The notes under the pieces are model-generated. The model saw only the letters and a program-made list of their open reading frames with translations, was not told the origin of the DNA and made no database searches. Positions 49,331 to 61,913 of a stretch of 64,000 nucleotides of DNA are shown in pieces (positions within the stretch are counted from its first letter, which is position 1; the number at the start of each line of letters is the position of its first letter). The DNA lies in contig OY720636.1 of the NCBI GenBank assembly GCA_963169105.1, positions 138,251,747-138,315,746 on the forward strand. Reading direction: 5' to 3'. The stretch is from Ceriagrion tenellum. Lineage: Eukaryota > Arthropoda > Insecta > Odonata > Coenagrionidae. Both the position numbers and the translations under genes were made by a program.

Positions 49331-52300
49331 CGCCACCTCATCCTTCGCCAACACTACCCATTGATTGTCGTCTTATTGCCGCTATCGGTTCTTAAATAAC
49401 CACGAAGTAGAATGATGAGGGTCAACAAAAAACTGCTATTCAATGAGCAGAAAATAGTTATATAACAAATATCATTACATACAAGGTCAATTATACATCT
49501 CAGAAGTATCATCATATTGAAGGAAGAAGGTATAAATAAGAAGTAGAATCACCATGGGAAGACAGCCCTCGGTAAAATTAAGCTAGACTAGCAGCCAAAT
49601 CAATCAACATAGGTATAAGAAAATGATTTGTAAAAGGAATGTGAAGACGATAAAAAGGTTACTATTGCATCCCTACATTGATGTGCGAAAGTGAATGATT
49701 CTGGTTGAATAAATTTATTCTGGTTGAATAAATTAATGGTTGAAAGTTTATCCAACTATTTAACGTTTTTAATAGAATGATTCTGAGCAAAGTTTTTAAG
49801 CGACTGTATCTGAACTGCTTCAGGGTGGAATAATAGACCTTTCTCCCTTTCTTCTCCCACTCATTGCTAGTATTGGTTAAAAAATTAAACTAATTGCCGT
49901 TTGCAACGCAATTTATTGGCACAACCAACGAACGAGGTGAATAATAATTTCCCATCATCAAGTGGAATGTAATCAGGCCAAAGATTTATTTTTGAAATAT
50001 ATCCCTAGTGAACGAAAGGCGAGCGAAAGTTGATTGATTGGCTACATTTTTCAAGTTATTAAAACGAGGAATTCTAAGTGAAATGCATTCACAAACTCTA
50101 AATTGATTATAATTGGTAATTATGCATGGGGTTACGTTAAGAATTTGTTATACCCAAAATCGTTAAACATTTGATGGTAAAGAATATTTCCGAGGAAAAT
50201 TAATGTAATATGGAGATGAGGGTGTGCATCAAATATGATCCCTGTGTATGGTATATCATCAAGATAACTTCTGTTCGTATTATCGATTCATATGATATGT
50301 ATAGAAAAATAAGCCGTTTTCCTATATGATAATAGTGCGGCCATGATATCTTAAGCTTTAAAACATTTCAACATTCAGTTCTCTGTACTGGTTAATAAGT
50401 TTATTTTGTCGTTCTATTCGTTCGTTTCGTTTTTTTATACATTTGTTCGTTCGTTCATGGCTGTAATTTGCGTTTCCGTGACAAAAACTTTCATCTCTCA
50501 CAGTGCGTTGGAATATAGTGAAGAAATCTTATTTTAAGAATAAGTTGCTCTCTGTACCCTGGCATTAAAGAGAAATTTTATCGCAATGATATTCACTAGC
50601 CTATGTTATATTGATGACTTAGGTGCTTATTATGTCGCCAAGTAATTTAATAAACGTCAAAGGTTTGTAAAATTATAGAGGTGGCAGAATAAGATTTCCT
50701 ATGCCGATTCACCGTTACCAATTCGGTCTAGAGTTATGTAGAGCCCCCGCCTTAACGTCAACGTTCTCGTAGTTTTGGTGTGACTGCGAATAGTTCCAAT
50801 ACTTAGACCTTGAGGAATTTAAATTATCTCATCTTTGCATTCCAATATGTTTTGTTATCATACCTCCTATCTGTATGCTTATTCTATTAAAAAATTAGAT
50901 AGGGATATGTATGCTTATCACTTAGTACACACTAATGTTGAATCAATTAGGAAATGAGACTTCAGTCTCCAAATCTCTATTTTATTGTTTATTTATGAAG
51001 GTATTGCACATCGTGAAGCCTGAGACTGCCGCCGTCGTGTCGATGTAACAGAGTTGTTTTTACGTTCATATATCTTTTCTCTATAATGCAAAACGTTGGT
51101 AAAAATAAAGTTCATAGTTACTCTAATGACATTCGTCTTCTACAAATAAAAAGCATGAGTTAAAATAAGGGAAGAGTTTAAGAGAACATATGAGTTTATT
51201 CATATGATATAAACGACATTATTTCTTTTAGTCAAATCTCAAGAATAGATTTATCGTAGGCTTTTGTTACCAGTTTACTTTGCTCTCAAAAGTCGTGGAA
51301 AGTCTTATTCGGCCTTTCACAATGGGAACACATATTTCCAATCGGTCACCGAAAAGAGGCATCGTTAGGCTCGGAACGAAATTAAACGGGTCAAACTTTA
51401 ATTCATCCGAATGATGTTGCCTCTCTCTCCACGTGATGGACTTGGCTGTCAAAGCGCGTTTCTGATAAAATAATACGGTTTTACGTGAAAAATAGACTCA
51501 AAATTCGACAAAGACGGAGCTGGTCGACCATCATAACCTTTTATGGTCATGAAAAACGTCAATTCCTGTACAGTTTTTATTCCATATATTTAATATCTCG
51601 TTAAATAGTAGCATAAAAAAAATAATAGCGTTAAATAATAGCTTTGCGATTACGATGAAACTGAAATATGAGTAGGAGCAATGTTCTAAGTGTCATTATT
51701 GGGAAATTTTCTACTCCGAAAACTAGAAAGCGCCTACCTACCAACGGTTCCACACGATCTCTTACATGTTGGATTAACGGGTTATTTTCTCTTCAAAATA
51801 ATCTAGTATATCATTTCTCATGTTAATACACCCTTATAGTCGTTCCACATCGCTTTCATTTCTTCCATATCTCCTTTAAAGTTATTTCAGTATTGGAAAA
51901 AATAATAATCAATCAATAATGATTAGAACTTTCTAAAGTTCATATGCAATAGAGAACCTCACAAAAATATGTTTTATCTGCCGGTGTGAATAAAAAAATT
52001 GTGATTCATACATGAGTTAAAAAGCCGGGTGAAATTGCAAAGCATAGAACACCCAATGAACTGATATCTCTAGTTTTCGTCGAGGAGAACTATGCACTGC
52101 ATTCATATCAATTATCTTGCATCTTTAGTATTTCGATGAATCATACCCAGACTGTTAATTATGATTTAAGATTTATATATTCTTTTTTGATTCGGGTATT
52201 TGCTTTATATTACCATCATGAAGTTGTTTAGAGGCTGTCTTTGCTCTGAGAGAATAATTTTAGTTAAATAATAAAAACCTATGTAATGCTTGGCAGTGGC

Positions 52301-52676
52301 AACGGCAACTATAATGATTTTAGGGTCATTAACTGGTACATAGGGTTAATAGTACTTATCTATGCTAGTAAGGCTCTTTAATTCCTGGTAAATTCTAAAA
52401 TTTTGAAATACTGAAACGACTAACGACTCCTTTAAGACATAAATTGCAATATGTAATGAGGTTGAAACTGTTTACTGCAAAAAAAATCCTTATTGATTGC
52501 TCTCTGATGACGGAGTGCATAATCCCATTATGCGCTTATCGTTTGTCCGCATACCGCTGAAAAATCACACAGGCCTCTGTAGAACGAAAAAAAACCTCAT
52601 CGATGAGGCTTTATGCAAGCTTGCTACTCTTTCTTGTTTATTTACGCCATTGTGAAGTCAAGCATCGGGTGACGCT
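49331..52676. other. AT-rich spacer with a short tandem repeat
   Basis: ATTCTGGTTGAATAAATT is duplicated at 49698-49715 and 49717-49734. GTTCGTTCGTTC-like words occur near 50410-50457. Nothing else recognised. Confidence 0.45.
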
Positions 52677-52793
<117 letters not shown>

Positions 52794-52859
52794 GTGTGTG
52801 AGTGTGCTCGATGCGGTTCAATAAGTGCATTGTGTGCTCCATGCTGCTTTCCGTAGAAG

Positions 52860-53700
52860 TTGCTCGGGGAGAGAGAGAGAGAGAAAAAAAAGAATAAACT
52901 TTCTCAACATATGCTCGCCACGGTTACCCTCCTTTCGTCTCCGCGTTCCTGTTTACTGGTTCACGATCACTTCGCGAGGACAAAGTATTTTTCTCCCCCT
53001 CGAGCAACGAGCAGCAGCAGCTACCCCACTGAAAACATTCACGCCCCCCTTCAACGCTTTCCATTTAATTCCCACCCCCCCTCGGTATCCTGAACCTCTT
53101 AGCCTCTCCACCTACTCTCCCTGGAGAGAGGGAAACCTCGGCTCGAAAGAAGGCAGATGGGGGTGGGTGTTAGCGGGCTGGTGCTGGGAGATCGATGTAT
53201 GAATCCCTCGAGTAAAAATGGTCCATGGTCTGACTGGGGTGGGCTACGGGGGATGGGAAAAAGTCGTTGTTGTGTCGGTAGAGAGTAAAGTCCGAAGGGA
53301 CGGAAATGGGCGTGGGGCGATGGTGTGGGGTTGAGGGAAAAACAGTCGGTTGTGTGCGGGTGTGAGACGATGCAAGGTTTGCGATTATTATTTTTTTTCT
53401 GACGGGCCCGTCGTGCTATGTAAGTAGGACGTGTGGGGGGAGGAAGGAGACTTGTGTGTGCAGTGGGAAGGGGAGGAAGAAAGGAAAAGTTGCATTCGCG
53501 GAGAGCGTGAGAATGCGGTGGTGAAGACTTTATTTGTCGGAGGAACACGGAGCCGGGGGAGCGTTGGGAGCTGAGGAGGATGCCCGCTTCGCAAACGAGG
53601 TGACGGAATACAGCGAAGATTGTGGCGGAAAAAGTTCGAGTCGAATAAAAAGTCGAAAGAGAGGGGTGGGAGGTTGAAGTTTGAGAGGATGTGCTTCAGG
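52860..53700. other. GC-rich island, pyrimidine then purine
   Basis: C/T-rich on plus to about 53110, then G/A-rich to about 53700, with a GA run and A tract near 52870-52895. ORFs of 125-149 codons are compositional. Confidence 0.5.
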
Positions 53701-54064
53701 GAATTTTGAAGTATTCCGTGGGGAGATCGAGAGAAAGGGGTTTCTGGTCCAAGCCGTTCTGGAATATGATGAGGGTGGGCTGTGACAGAAGTGTGAGGTA
53801 CAGAAAAAATTAGGAACAAAGGATGATCAGGAAGACTGCCGTTGGAAAAAGGTTAAGGGTTTCAAGGTACAGTTTCAAGGTACAAGGATGAAGAAAAGGA
53901 GAATGTTGGAGGGGTTTTACTTTATGACTAATGGCGGCCCATTCATTGCCTTTATGGCTAATTCTCACACCAAGTAGATGGGAGACAGTGATAAAACTAT
54001 TTTTCTTACAATTTTTTCTCTCTTCTATTTTCAAATGTCTCATACCTTTTCCATTCTTTTACAG

Positions 54065-54170
54065 GTGAGTTATTGTTGTAATGGAACACTGAAAACAACA
54101 GCAATGGTAGTATTTGCGTCATTACAGCAAAAATGTCACAAACCTTGGAAAAAGCTAGCCTGTAATCAAG
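54065..54170 (+). other. Candidate exon (106 bp)
   Basis: Bounded by a long pyrimidine tract ending in TTCTTTTACAG and by AAG followed by GTAAGT, close to optimal animal splice signals. The interval has one frame open throughout (VSYCCNGTLKTT..., 35 codons plus one base). The protein is not recognised. It could be a coding or non-coding exon, or chance: the acceptor is immediately followed by GTGAGT, itself donor-like. Confidence 0.25.
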
Positions 54171-56296
54171 GTAAGTCAGCCATCTAAATGTGTAAAAAGC
54201 TTGAACGATGATAAACTTTCACGAAACAGCAGAATACAGTGATAATATGTGACCAGAATACGAAAAGTTCGATTAGTAAAAGTATATTCTAAAAGAGAAT
54301 TAAGTATATAATATTACCAGGCATATAATATCGTATTTCTTATCCAATGGCTTGAGGTAATTTTTAGAGTAAAATATTTAACTTTGAATCATCTTTAACA
54401 TAAAATCCGAAAATGTGTAGAGCTAGGTTAATAAATTACTTGTGTAACTGTAAAAACTTCTACTACATGAATGCAATCTGCCGATATTAATCATCATTTT
54501 GAAACATGAATTAAAAGTAAACATTCTGGCAATATCAAATTTATATCCCATAAAAAAACTTTGGATCGAAAAATTCTCTAATGAAACAAATCATTTCCTT
54601 ATTTAATCTTTGGGCTTTATAATACCTTAATTCCTTTAAAACGTGTGACCTTATCAGTAAAATTTTCATCATTGTCAATGCTGATATTTACTAGAGTGAA
54701 CGGAAGCAAAGATAATGTTGTCCATGACGAAATTTTTCATACCTTTGACGGCACGAAAATGCACAATTTATCGTTCTTTGCTGTAGAAGATCGATTGTCT
54801 GTTGGATAAATGAGAAAAAATGCAATGCGTCCTTGGCAAAATTATTAAATCATTGGACAGGGATAAAATGTTGAATTTTTTCTTTTCCTGAGTCGGCTCT
54901 AAAAATTTCCTCCCGTTGAGTGAAAGTGAAGGCCTTTCTGGACTCGTTCAATCAGCGCACCTCAATTAGTCCCAAACTTGATTACCTATGCATGTCTTTT
55001 TTTTATAATTCGCCCTGCCTTTTCCTTCAAAAAAATTCTCGTGCCACTTCGGGAAAAGCTATATTTTAACATTCGTCGCGATTTTTCCATTTCATTTGCT
55101 TAGTGGGCCAATCGAAAGAGGCAAATGAAATCAGGATGGGGCGAAGGGAAGGGACTCCCGGGAATGGAATATCGGCGACGGCAGGGAAAACGAATATGGG
55201 TGAGGAGGGGTGGAAGTTGGAGGGGGTAGGAAGAAATAATAGGGTTGGGAGGAGAAGGTGGTAAGGTGAGATAAAGCTGACGTCCGAGAGCATTGGTCAG
55301 CTCCTCTTGAACCCCCTCTAGTACAGAGGGATTCCTATTTCTTAGAGACATCTTCTGACAAGTAATGAGAGACGGCTCTTTTTCATCGTAGCGCACTCCG
55401 TTATTTCAGTCAATGGTTTGTTAAAATTTAGCACCACTAATCAATTATTCCACCGCATTCATCTGTATATTCACTTCAATTTTTTCCTATCCGTTTATTA
55501 ACTTTTCTGTAATGTTTGAAGGGTAGAGCTATGCACTGATCACTTATCTTCAATAAGAAAGTTGACAGTACGACGCAAAAGAGTACATACTTCAATTCGA
55601 TGTAAGTTGAATATAATTTAGGGAAGCCATTGCTGTCGCAATTTTTGAGACGGTAACTGAAAATAAAAGTGGCAACTGTCGACTTTCCGTTCTCATTCTA
55701 TTATGTTCCTTGGTATGATTAATGACTCTATCTCGAAATTCAGGTTAAGGAGGTGGGCTGAACATTGACTGGCAATTCCGAATGTTTAGGTAAGAATTCC
55801 AGAGGGGGAGGAAATTTCTTATTTCCCATTTTAATTACTATACTTATTGCTTCGCATGGATGGTCCAACTGCGTAGCCCTTTGGCACCTTTTAACATGAA
55901 TGCAACATGGGTCCTGTCACCCTGTTGACATTCATTCTCAAAATATTTTGATTGTATGGGGATTCTGCTATATTACGTTTACGCCTAACTTTATTTTCAA
56001 CTTATCCTCAAAAACAACTGCGTTCGTTTCATGTTCTGGAGTAACATATTTCACTTAATAGTATAGAAATAATTAGAAAACTCTGCATAAAACCAAATAA
56101 TTCTATTCACATTATCACTCATATATTTTCATTTTGACCGAAACAGTTCTTTCCTAGAACCCATTTTATTATGAGCTACATTTTAATGGAGTGTAATATT
56201 TTTATATTCAAAATATATTAATATGAAAATATAACACTGCTATAAAAACATTTTCCATACACACAGATAATCATATATTGACGGACATATTATGAT
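54171..56296. other. AT-rich spacer with a small purine island
   Basis: G/A-rich on plus at about 55120-55270 (frames 55066-55293 and 55100-55396 on minus are compositional). Otherwise no recognised feature up to the hAT end at 56297. Confidence 0.4.
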
Positions 56297-57419
56297 CAGT
56301 GGCGAAGCGTGATATTTTGGTTTATTCATCGCAGAGGGTGGACCGGCCGATGCGGGATGCGGGCTTTACCCCTCTGGAAAAAAAATCAAAGCCTATACTT
56401 AGCCTTAAAGTTAAAGGCTTAGTATTTTGCCACGTGATATAAATAAATGCTTGCAATTTATTTGTTTTAGGCTGTATATAACTTCAAAGTTATACTCGTG
56501 TGTAATTTTAAGAGGACAATTGCTGTGATGGACACCAGTTTCCGCGGAGCAAAGTTTGCCTCCTTGGGACGCCAGATCGCTGTTTTCGCACTTCGGCTCA
56601 ATTTGCACTATGGCCTCATTTGAAGGTACGATATGAAAATCAATACAAACATAATTCCATACATTGCATTACTTTGGTCGACAAAATAGAGTTTCCGTCA
56701 TAAACTCGTCGTTGGGCTGAGGGTGGTGAGATTTGATAAAATAGGAACACTACGGCAGAGATTAAGTACATTAAGTGAATAAGGAGAGATTGCTTTTGGG
56801 CAGGGATCATATATTGAAACAATAAAATAAACTGCTGTAAAGTGCGAGCATAATTTGTTGCCTATCGGATGTACGACGAGTACTAACAGGTGCGGACACT
56901 AGTATATCTAATTTGGCGTCACAAAAGTCACGGGTGTACTCTACCGCGACTGGGTCTACGCCGGAGCGGAAATTTATAAAAAGCCCATTTTTAAAATGCA
57001 TGTTACTACAAATAAAGCTGTAATTTTTGACAAGGCGGATTCCACTGTCCTAGAAATAGATATATTCACCATACTTGGACGGATCTCACTGAACCCGCTA
57101 TTATATAATTAAGTTGGTTACCGCGACCCTGACGCCGCGCGCCGCTGCGAATTAATTTTGGCAAATTGTTTCCACATAAAAATTATGATTAACATTAACA
57201 ATACAGTTATTTAATGATAGGTAAAACATATTAGCTATAATGCACGAAATTAAATATCAATTTGGATCAAGGGAGCCTTTTTTAATAAGCTTTGGCTGGT
57301 AACATTTTAAATATACTCTAAAAAACATGAGAATAAAATTGGCCATTATGCAATGAAAAGAAATGCCTACCTTACATATACATAAAACTTACTCTCCGGG
57401 TTTTTACAGTCAATTTTTC

Positions 57420-59513
57420 CATAGCTGTGGAGTCGAAGTCTTCTCCGCCTGTGATGGTCGCTAAGAGTTCTTTTTAATGGACAACAAAGCGAGGCTACTC
57501 ATTCACTCTTCTCCGTGGGTAGATCTCTTGAAAGTATGTACTCTTTTCAAGGCAGAAAAACTCCTCTCCACTGAACCATTTGTATCTAGCAGATGAGCTT
57601 TGTCAGGCGGAAAACCTCATTAAATGCCCTTTCCAGATGCTCTTCTTTCAAAAAAAATTAATAACATTTTAGAGCTTTTGTCTGGGAATGTGGCAATTTT
57701 GTAGAGCACCGTCAGTTGATTTTTTAGTCCTTGTAGGTCAAAAATGCTGGTGTTAATGTTCTCGATATCACATAACAGTTTATCAGGAAAATGTTTTTAT
57801 TCCGAAATAGTTGTACACTTTCTTGGATTTAAAAGTAAACTGTAAATTTACCAAAGATGAGAATCTCTCGGTCAAAGACTCAAAAGGCTATCAATAATAG
57901 AGAAATAAAGCTTTCTGTTTTTTCTTCTAGAGTCAGAGCCTTGTCAATGTCCTTGATAGTTCGTTTTCTTGAAAAAGATGGGGGTCCTAATATGGAAACA
58001 GTTTTTTTCCCAAACTGCCTTAAAACCGGTTATCTCACACTTGCTGCAGTTGTCATCTTTAGTGATCGTTTTATTGGATAACTTTAGGCTGAATCATTGC
58101 AATGAACAAAAACCATTTATGCTAACTTGTAAAGTTTTTCAAAGTCACGAATAATATTGAAGCACGTCATGATGTCAACCTGTTCACTTTGGAATATGCT
58201 GTAAATAATATCAGTTTGCGCAAAGAGTGGAGAAAAAGTGTTCAGGAGAAATACAGTTTGGAACATTTCCAAAAAATTCATGAAGCCGTAGGCCGCAAAC
58301 CTGTCAGCTGCTTTCCACTCATCAATATTTTCATAAATACCTGAAAAAAAAAGTTAATGACAGGTTCTTGAAATTTTTCTAGTGCCAAAAAGCCGCGATG
58401 TAAAGCATCACCAAGTGGGAGCAAATTATGGAATGGACTTTTTTAAGTACTCTTGAATAGTATATGTTCTCTTACTGGATTGAGATGAAAACGTAGAAAT
58501 TCCATTTTGGGTTGAAAAAATTACTACATCCAGGGATTTCCACCATTCCTAGAGACAAGACCAAGTTCAGAACGTGTGCATACCAATCTGCAAACAAAGC
58601 CATTGAATACTCCTCCCGTACCTTAGTTCGTAACCCTGAAAAATGGCCCGACATTACTGTAGCTCCATCATATGTCTGAGCAATAATTTTTTTCCAGTTT
58701 ATACATTTTTACGTTTTTAACGAGCTGAAACAAACCGTTTGCTCAGATCTAAGTATCAGTCGATAAGAACTAACGTCTGAAAACCCTAGAAACCTCTCCT
58801 TTATAACCCCTGCATCATCATTGGCATACCTCAATACATTTGACAGCTGTGATCTGCTCCTTACATCAGAAGTCTTATCCAACATAATGGACACAAAATC
58901 AGATTTTTCCATTTCCTTAACAATTTTTTCACAAACAATATTACTGCGTACACTAATTAGTTCGTTTTGTTTTTCGCTGGACGTTCCTTTCAATACTCTA
59001 GCCTATTCTAAAAGCTCATTCAACCCGGGATCCCACCTTTTCAAAAGATTTAAGGTTTTTATGTAATTTCCTTTGTTCAAAGATTCATTCTTTTCGTTGT
59101 TTCCACAAAAAGTAAGTTTTGGTTTTGCTAAGAAGTACGTAACATCAATTAAACGTCTCAAATCTCCCGATTTTTCTTTACTTTTTCACTGTGCAAAGTA
59201 AATTAATTTTTAGTGTTGTTCAATCCTTCGTCAACTCTTTGTTTCCCAAAATTTTAAAGATCCATAGCACTTTGAGGATGGATTTCTGGTTTTTCATACT
59301 TTCAGCTGATTCAGTGAGGCCATTCCAGTTACAAAAACATTTTGAAACCCAGATATTTTTGTTAACAGACTTTGAAAACAAAAGGCAAGGCCAGCAAAAT
59401 AATTTTGATAAAATTTCACTCCCGCACAGCCAGTTATGATATTCATAGTTAGAAGCAGTGAAGTGCCTGTTATAAGACCTTGTCTTTTCTGTGAATTTAA
59501 ATGTCAAATTCAT
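57420..59513 (-). pseudogene. hAT transposase pseudogene (TTF finger / DUF4371 / dimerisation)
   Basis: Domains appear in correct order on the minus strand. (1) TTF-type zinc finger at 59220-59513, with NWLCGSEIL and FCWPCLLFSK; the final His-containing part is changed (ESMKNQKS). (2) After a frame change, LRRLIDVTYFLAK and LNKGNYIKTLNLL, then a TAG near 59005 before LKGTSSEKQNELI. (3) DUF4371/RNase H-like core at 58709-58993: FVSIMLDKTSDV contains the first catalytic Asp. (4) AQTYDGATVMSG and LNLVLSLG at about 58540-58680, with the usual Cys/His-type site changed to DWYAH. (5) EWKAADRF to EKLYKLA at about 58120-58320. (6) C-terminal dimerisation segment SVERSFSALKRV at about 57535-57595, then a stop. 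Several stops and shifts make it non-functional. The family encodes cut-and-paste DNA transposases; host ZMYM1-like genes descend from it. Confidence 0.85.
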
Positions 59514-59789
59514 TTGCGAGTGTCACGGACGGCCGCCGTAAATGATGGCTCACTTCTGCTCAAATGACAGTGAACAAAATGGTTTCCGTATAACTTTCAC
59601 AATCAAATCACAATTTTCTTCAGCACACAATATTCCAAATATCACATTATCAATATTACACAAATGTATCGGTATCCAGGAGGTACTAGCCAATCGGTAT
59701 CACATCAGGGTATCACACAATCATATCGGTAAGCGGACAATAATAAATAACGCCGAGAATCGCTTACTTGCCCAAAATTATGTGTCGCA

Positions 59790-59886
59790 AGGAGTTCCAT
59801 ACAAGGAAAAAAGAAGAAGAAACTGGGCTAACTAAAGTATGAGGCGTTAGGAGTTCCACACAAGGTAAAAAAGAAGAAGAAACTGG
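59790..59886 (+). repeat. Two tandem ~38 bp repeats
   Basis: AGGAGTTCCATACAAGG plus an AAGAAGAAGAAACTGG tail occurs at about 59790-59827 and again at 59848-59886 with minor changes. Confidence 0.8.
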
Positions 59887-60400
59887 AAAATTTTCAAAGG
59901 ACGCAATGGCTTACTTTCTCATTCCTATGCCGAAGAGGCAACAATGCGGTAGCAGCTACGATATTTTGAATGAGCCCCCCCTCGCTGCCCTCGCTACCCA
60001 AGGTAGATTTTTAGGTGACCCCGTCCCCCGAAATTGGTAGGGGGCCATTCAACAACCACGTGGCCAATTTTGGGCCTTTTTTCGACCCCTCCTCCCCCGT
60101 GTGACCAGACGTGGCCATGGTCTTGACCCCCCCTCCAAGGGGGTCACGTGGTCATATACAGAAATTCTCCTATTCTCTATTTTCACCTCTAACTCTGCTG
60201 AAAAATGAAGAAGAACAAAGAAAATGTAGTTGAAATGTTCAAGCTATAGCGTCGACTTGTTGGCGGGATCGGACATGCCGACGTTAATGATGATGCGCAC
60301 CACACACCGGAGCTAAACCTTGACCGCCCGACTTTCACTCGACCGACCCTGTGGATGCACTGGCGATGTTACACCGTGCCAGTCGTCAGTAGTGTCATAA

Positions 60401-60612
60401 GCCCTGGTTACACGATACATTAACCCGTACGAGTTAATGTACGAATGCATGAACGCGTGAATGAAGGCGAAAATTCATCGTGTAACCACACCAACTTGTA
60501 CGAATGCATGAACGCGTGAACAGGAAAATAGAACCTGTTCTATTCGGTTCATGCATTCGTTCATGAACTTGTACATGAACACGTACGGGTTAATGTATAG
60601 TGTAACCAGGCC
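60401..60612. mobile_element. 212 bp palindromic MITE nested in the foldback element
   Basis: Ends GCCCTGGTTACAC and GTGTAACCAGGCC are inverted repeats with one mismatch, and the complementarity extends inward (ATTAACCCGTACG, GAATGCATGAAC). GTACGAATGCATGAACGCGT is repeated at 60439-60461 and 60498-60520. Flanks are ATAA on the left and TTAA on the right, so a TTAA target with one substitution is possible but unproven. No coding capacity. Confidence 0.8.
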
Positions 60613-60627
60613 TTAAGAATAGGCGGG

Positions 60628-60704
60628 CAAGGATACGAAGCTTACGTTCGTCTACTTTGTTGCGTTGTGGGCAGGGATACGACTGCCTTCGTCTACTTTG
60701 TCCG
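60628..60704 (+). repeat. Two tandem ~35 bp repeats
   Basis: GGCAAGGATACGAAGC...TTCGTCTACTTTGT and GGCAGGGATACGACTGCC...TTCGTCTACTTTGT are offset by about 42 bp, just right of the nested MITE. Confidence 0.7.
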
Positions 60705-60918
60705 ACCCCGAGCCGCCCTGCCCGAATTCGATGACAAAGCTAATAGTTGTCAAGGCACAGTGGGGAGGCGACCACAGAGTGAAAATCAGCATTCGTCATC
60801 GTGTTCTTGTTCATCCAAAACGGCCACGTGGTACGCCGCCAGATCCCCCTCCCTCCTCGTGACCAAGACTCTAATCCCCCCTCCCCCCAAAACGACCACG
60901 TTGTTGTTGAATGGCCCC

Positions 60919-61913
60919 TGACGCGGTTCGTACGCGACATATTAGATATTTTTCGATGCGCCGTGAGGGCATGCCACAGTCCCGGTCAGCTCATTTCTCC
61001 CTAGGTCAGTACACCCTTCGCGTGCCTTTTCGTGCTGATAGGCGAGCGAGCCCCATGAAATAAATCCTTGATTTGCACATTTCATACTTTATAACGACCA
61101 TGGCTCCGACATACAAAGTAAAAGACATACAAAAAGGAAATGACATAGTATGTCTAAACAATGGTTGGTTAAAAATAAACAAGAGTGGGATGTACAAAGC
61201 GTGGATTTATTTCATGTGTCTCATTTCCACCAAATAAAGCCTTGAACACTTAACTGAAATTCTTTCCACCCCATCGGACCTCTTCACCCATGAATGCTAT
61301 TAAGTCGTCAAACAATAACTGACATTGCGGGCCGTAAGAAGCGTTAATTATGTGGGCCTTTCAATAACTTCTAAAACTTGGACATCTCCTAAGCTCATGT
61401 TGCGGAATGTTTGTTTAAGATTGAAGGTAACAGCTCTCCTCGATGTTAAAAGTGATCCGATTCCGTTAGTAAAATTAAAACAAAAAAATAAGGAAAAATA
61501 AAGAAAAAAATTGATAATTTAAGCATACTAAATATAGGGTAGGTGCAATTGCAGCGAAGCAGTAAATTATTAATGCGCGGATTTAAAATTCTTATTCACA
61601 TGTGAAATAAACTTCACATATGAAATAAACTAGAGATTTAAGTTTCAGTCCATATTATCAATAATTGTCGATAATAATTTCAGGAGCCGTAAAAATGTAA
61701 ATTCAAAGTAATACCGTAAGACGTAATAGTACATCGTATGGTGTTGAAAGAAAGGCCGAGTGGCGATCGGAAATACTGATTCATAATTTTGGTAATATAA
61801 AATAATAACACAACAAGAACATTCAACCCATGGCACAAAAACATATAGCCTCACGAGTCACTGGTGACACAACTATATTCCCTCCATTGGTTTGAAATTT
61901 GCTGAGCGACTCT
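60919..61913. other. Spacer with a short tandem repeat
   Basis: TCACATGTGAAATAAACT and TCACATATGAAATAAACT lie in tandem at about 61598-61632. Frames at 61006-61197 and 61645-61854 (minus) are unassigned. Confidence 0.4.

Larger units (their letters stand above)
56297..59990 (-). mobile_element. Decayed hAT transposon (ZMYM1-type)
   Basis: The 3' end is proposed at 56297, where CAGTGGCGAAGCGTG resembles the CAGTGGCGTAGC-type hAT terminus, with a possible 8 bp target copy ATTATGAT just outside (56289-56296). The opposite end is uncertain: C-rich sequence near 59965-60000 (CCCTCGCTGCCCTCGCTAC) could be a worn 5' terminus, but no matching duplication was found. The transposase relic lies at 57420-59513. 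About 1.1 kb lies between the coding relic and the 3' end, with no further domain seen. Confidence 0.6.
60041..60918. mobile_element. Foldback-type element with GGGGCCATTCAACAAC ends
   Basis: Left end GGGGCCATTCAACAACCACG and right end (complement) GGGGCCATTCAACAACAACG match at 19 of 20 positions. Similarity continues imperfectly through C-rich/G-rich subterminal sequence on both sides (GGTCTTGACCCCCC left, TCTTGGTCACGAGG right, as complements). No transposase frame is present. Another element sits inside at 60401-60612; without it the element would be about 660 bp. Superfamily not assigned; the flanks show no clear duplication. Confidence 0.75.
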
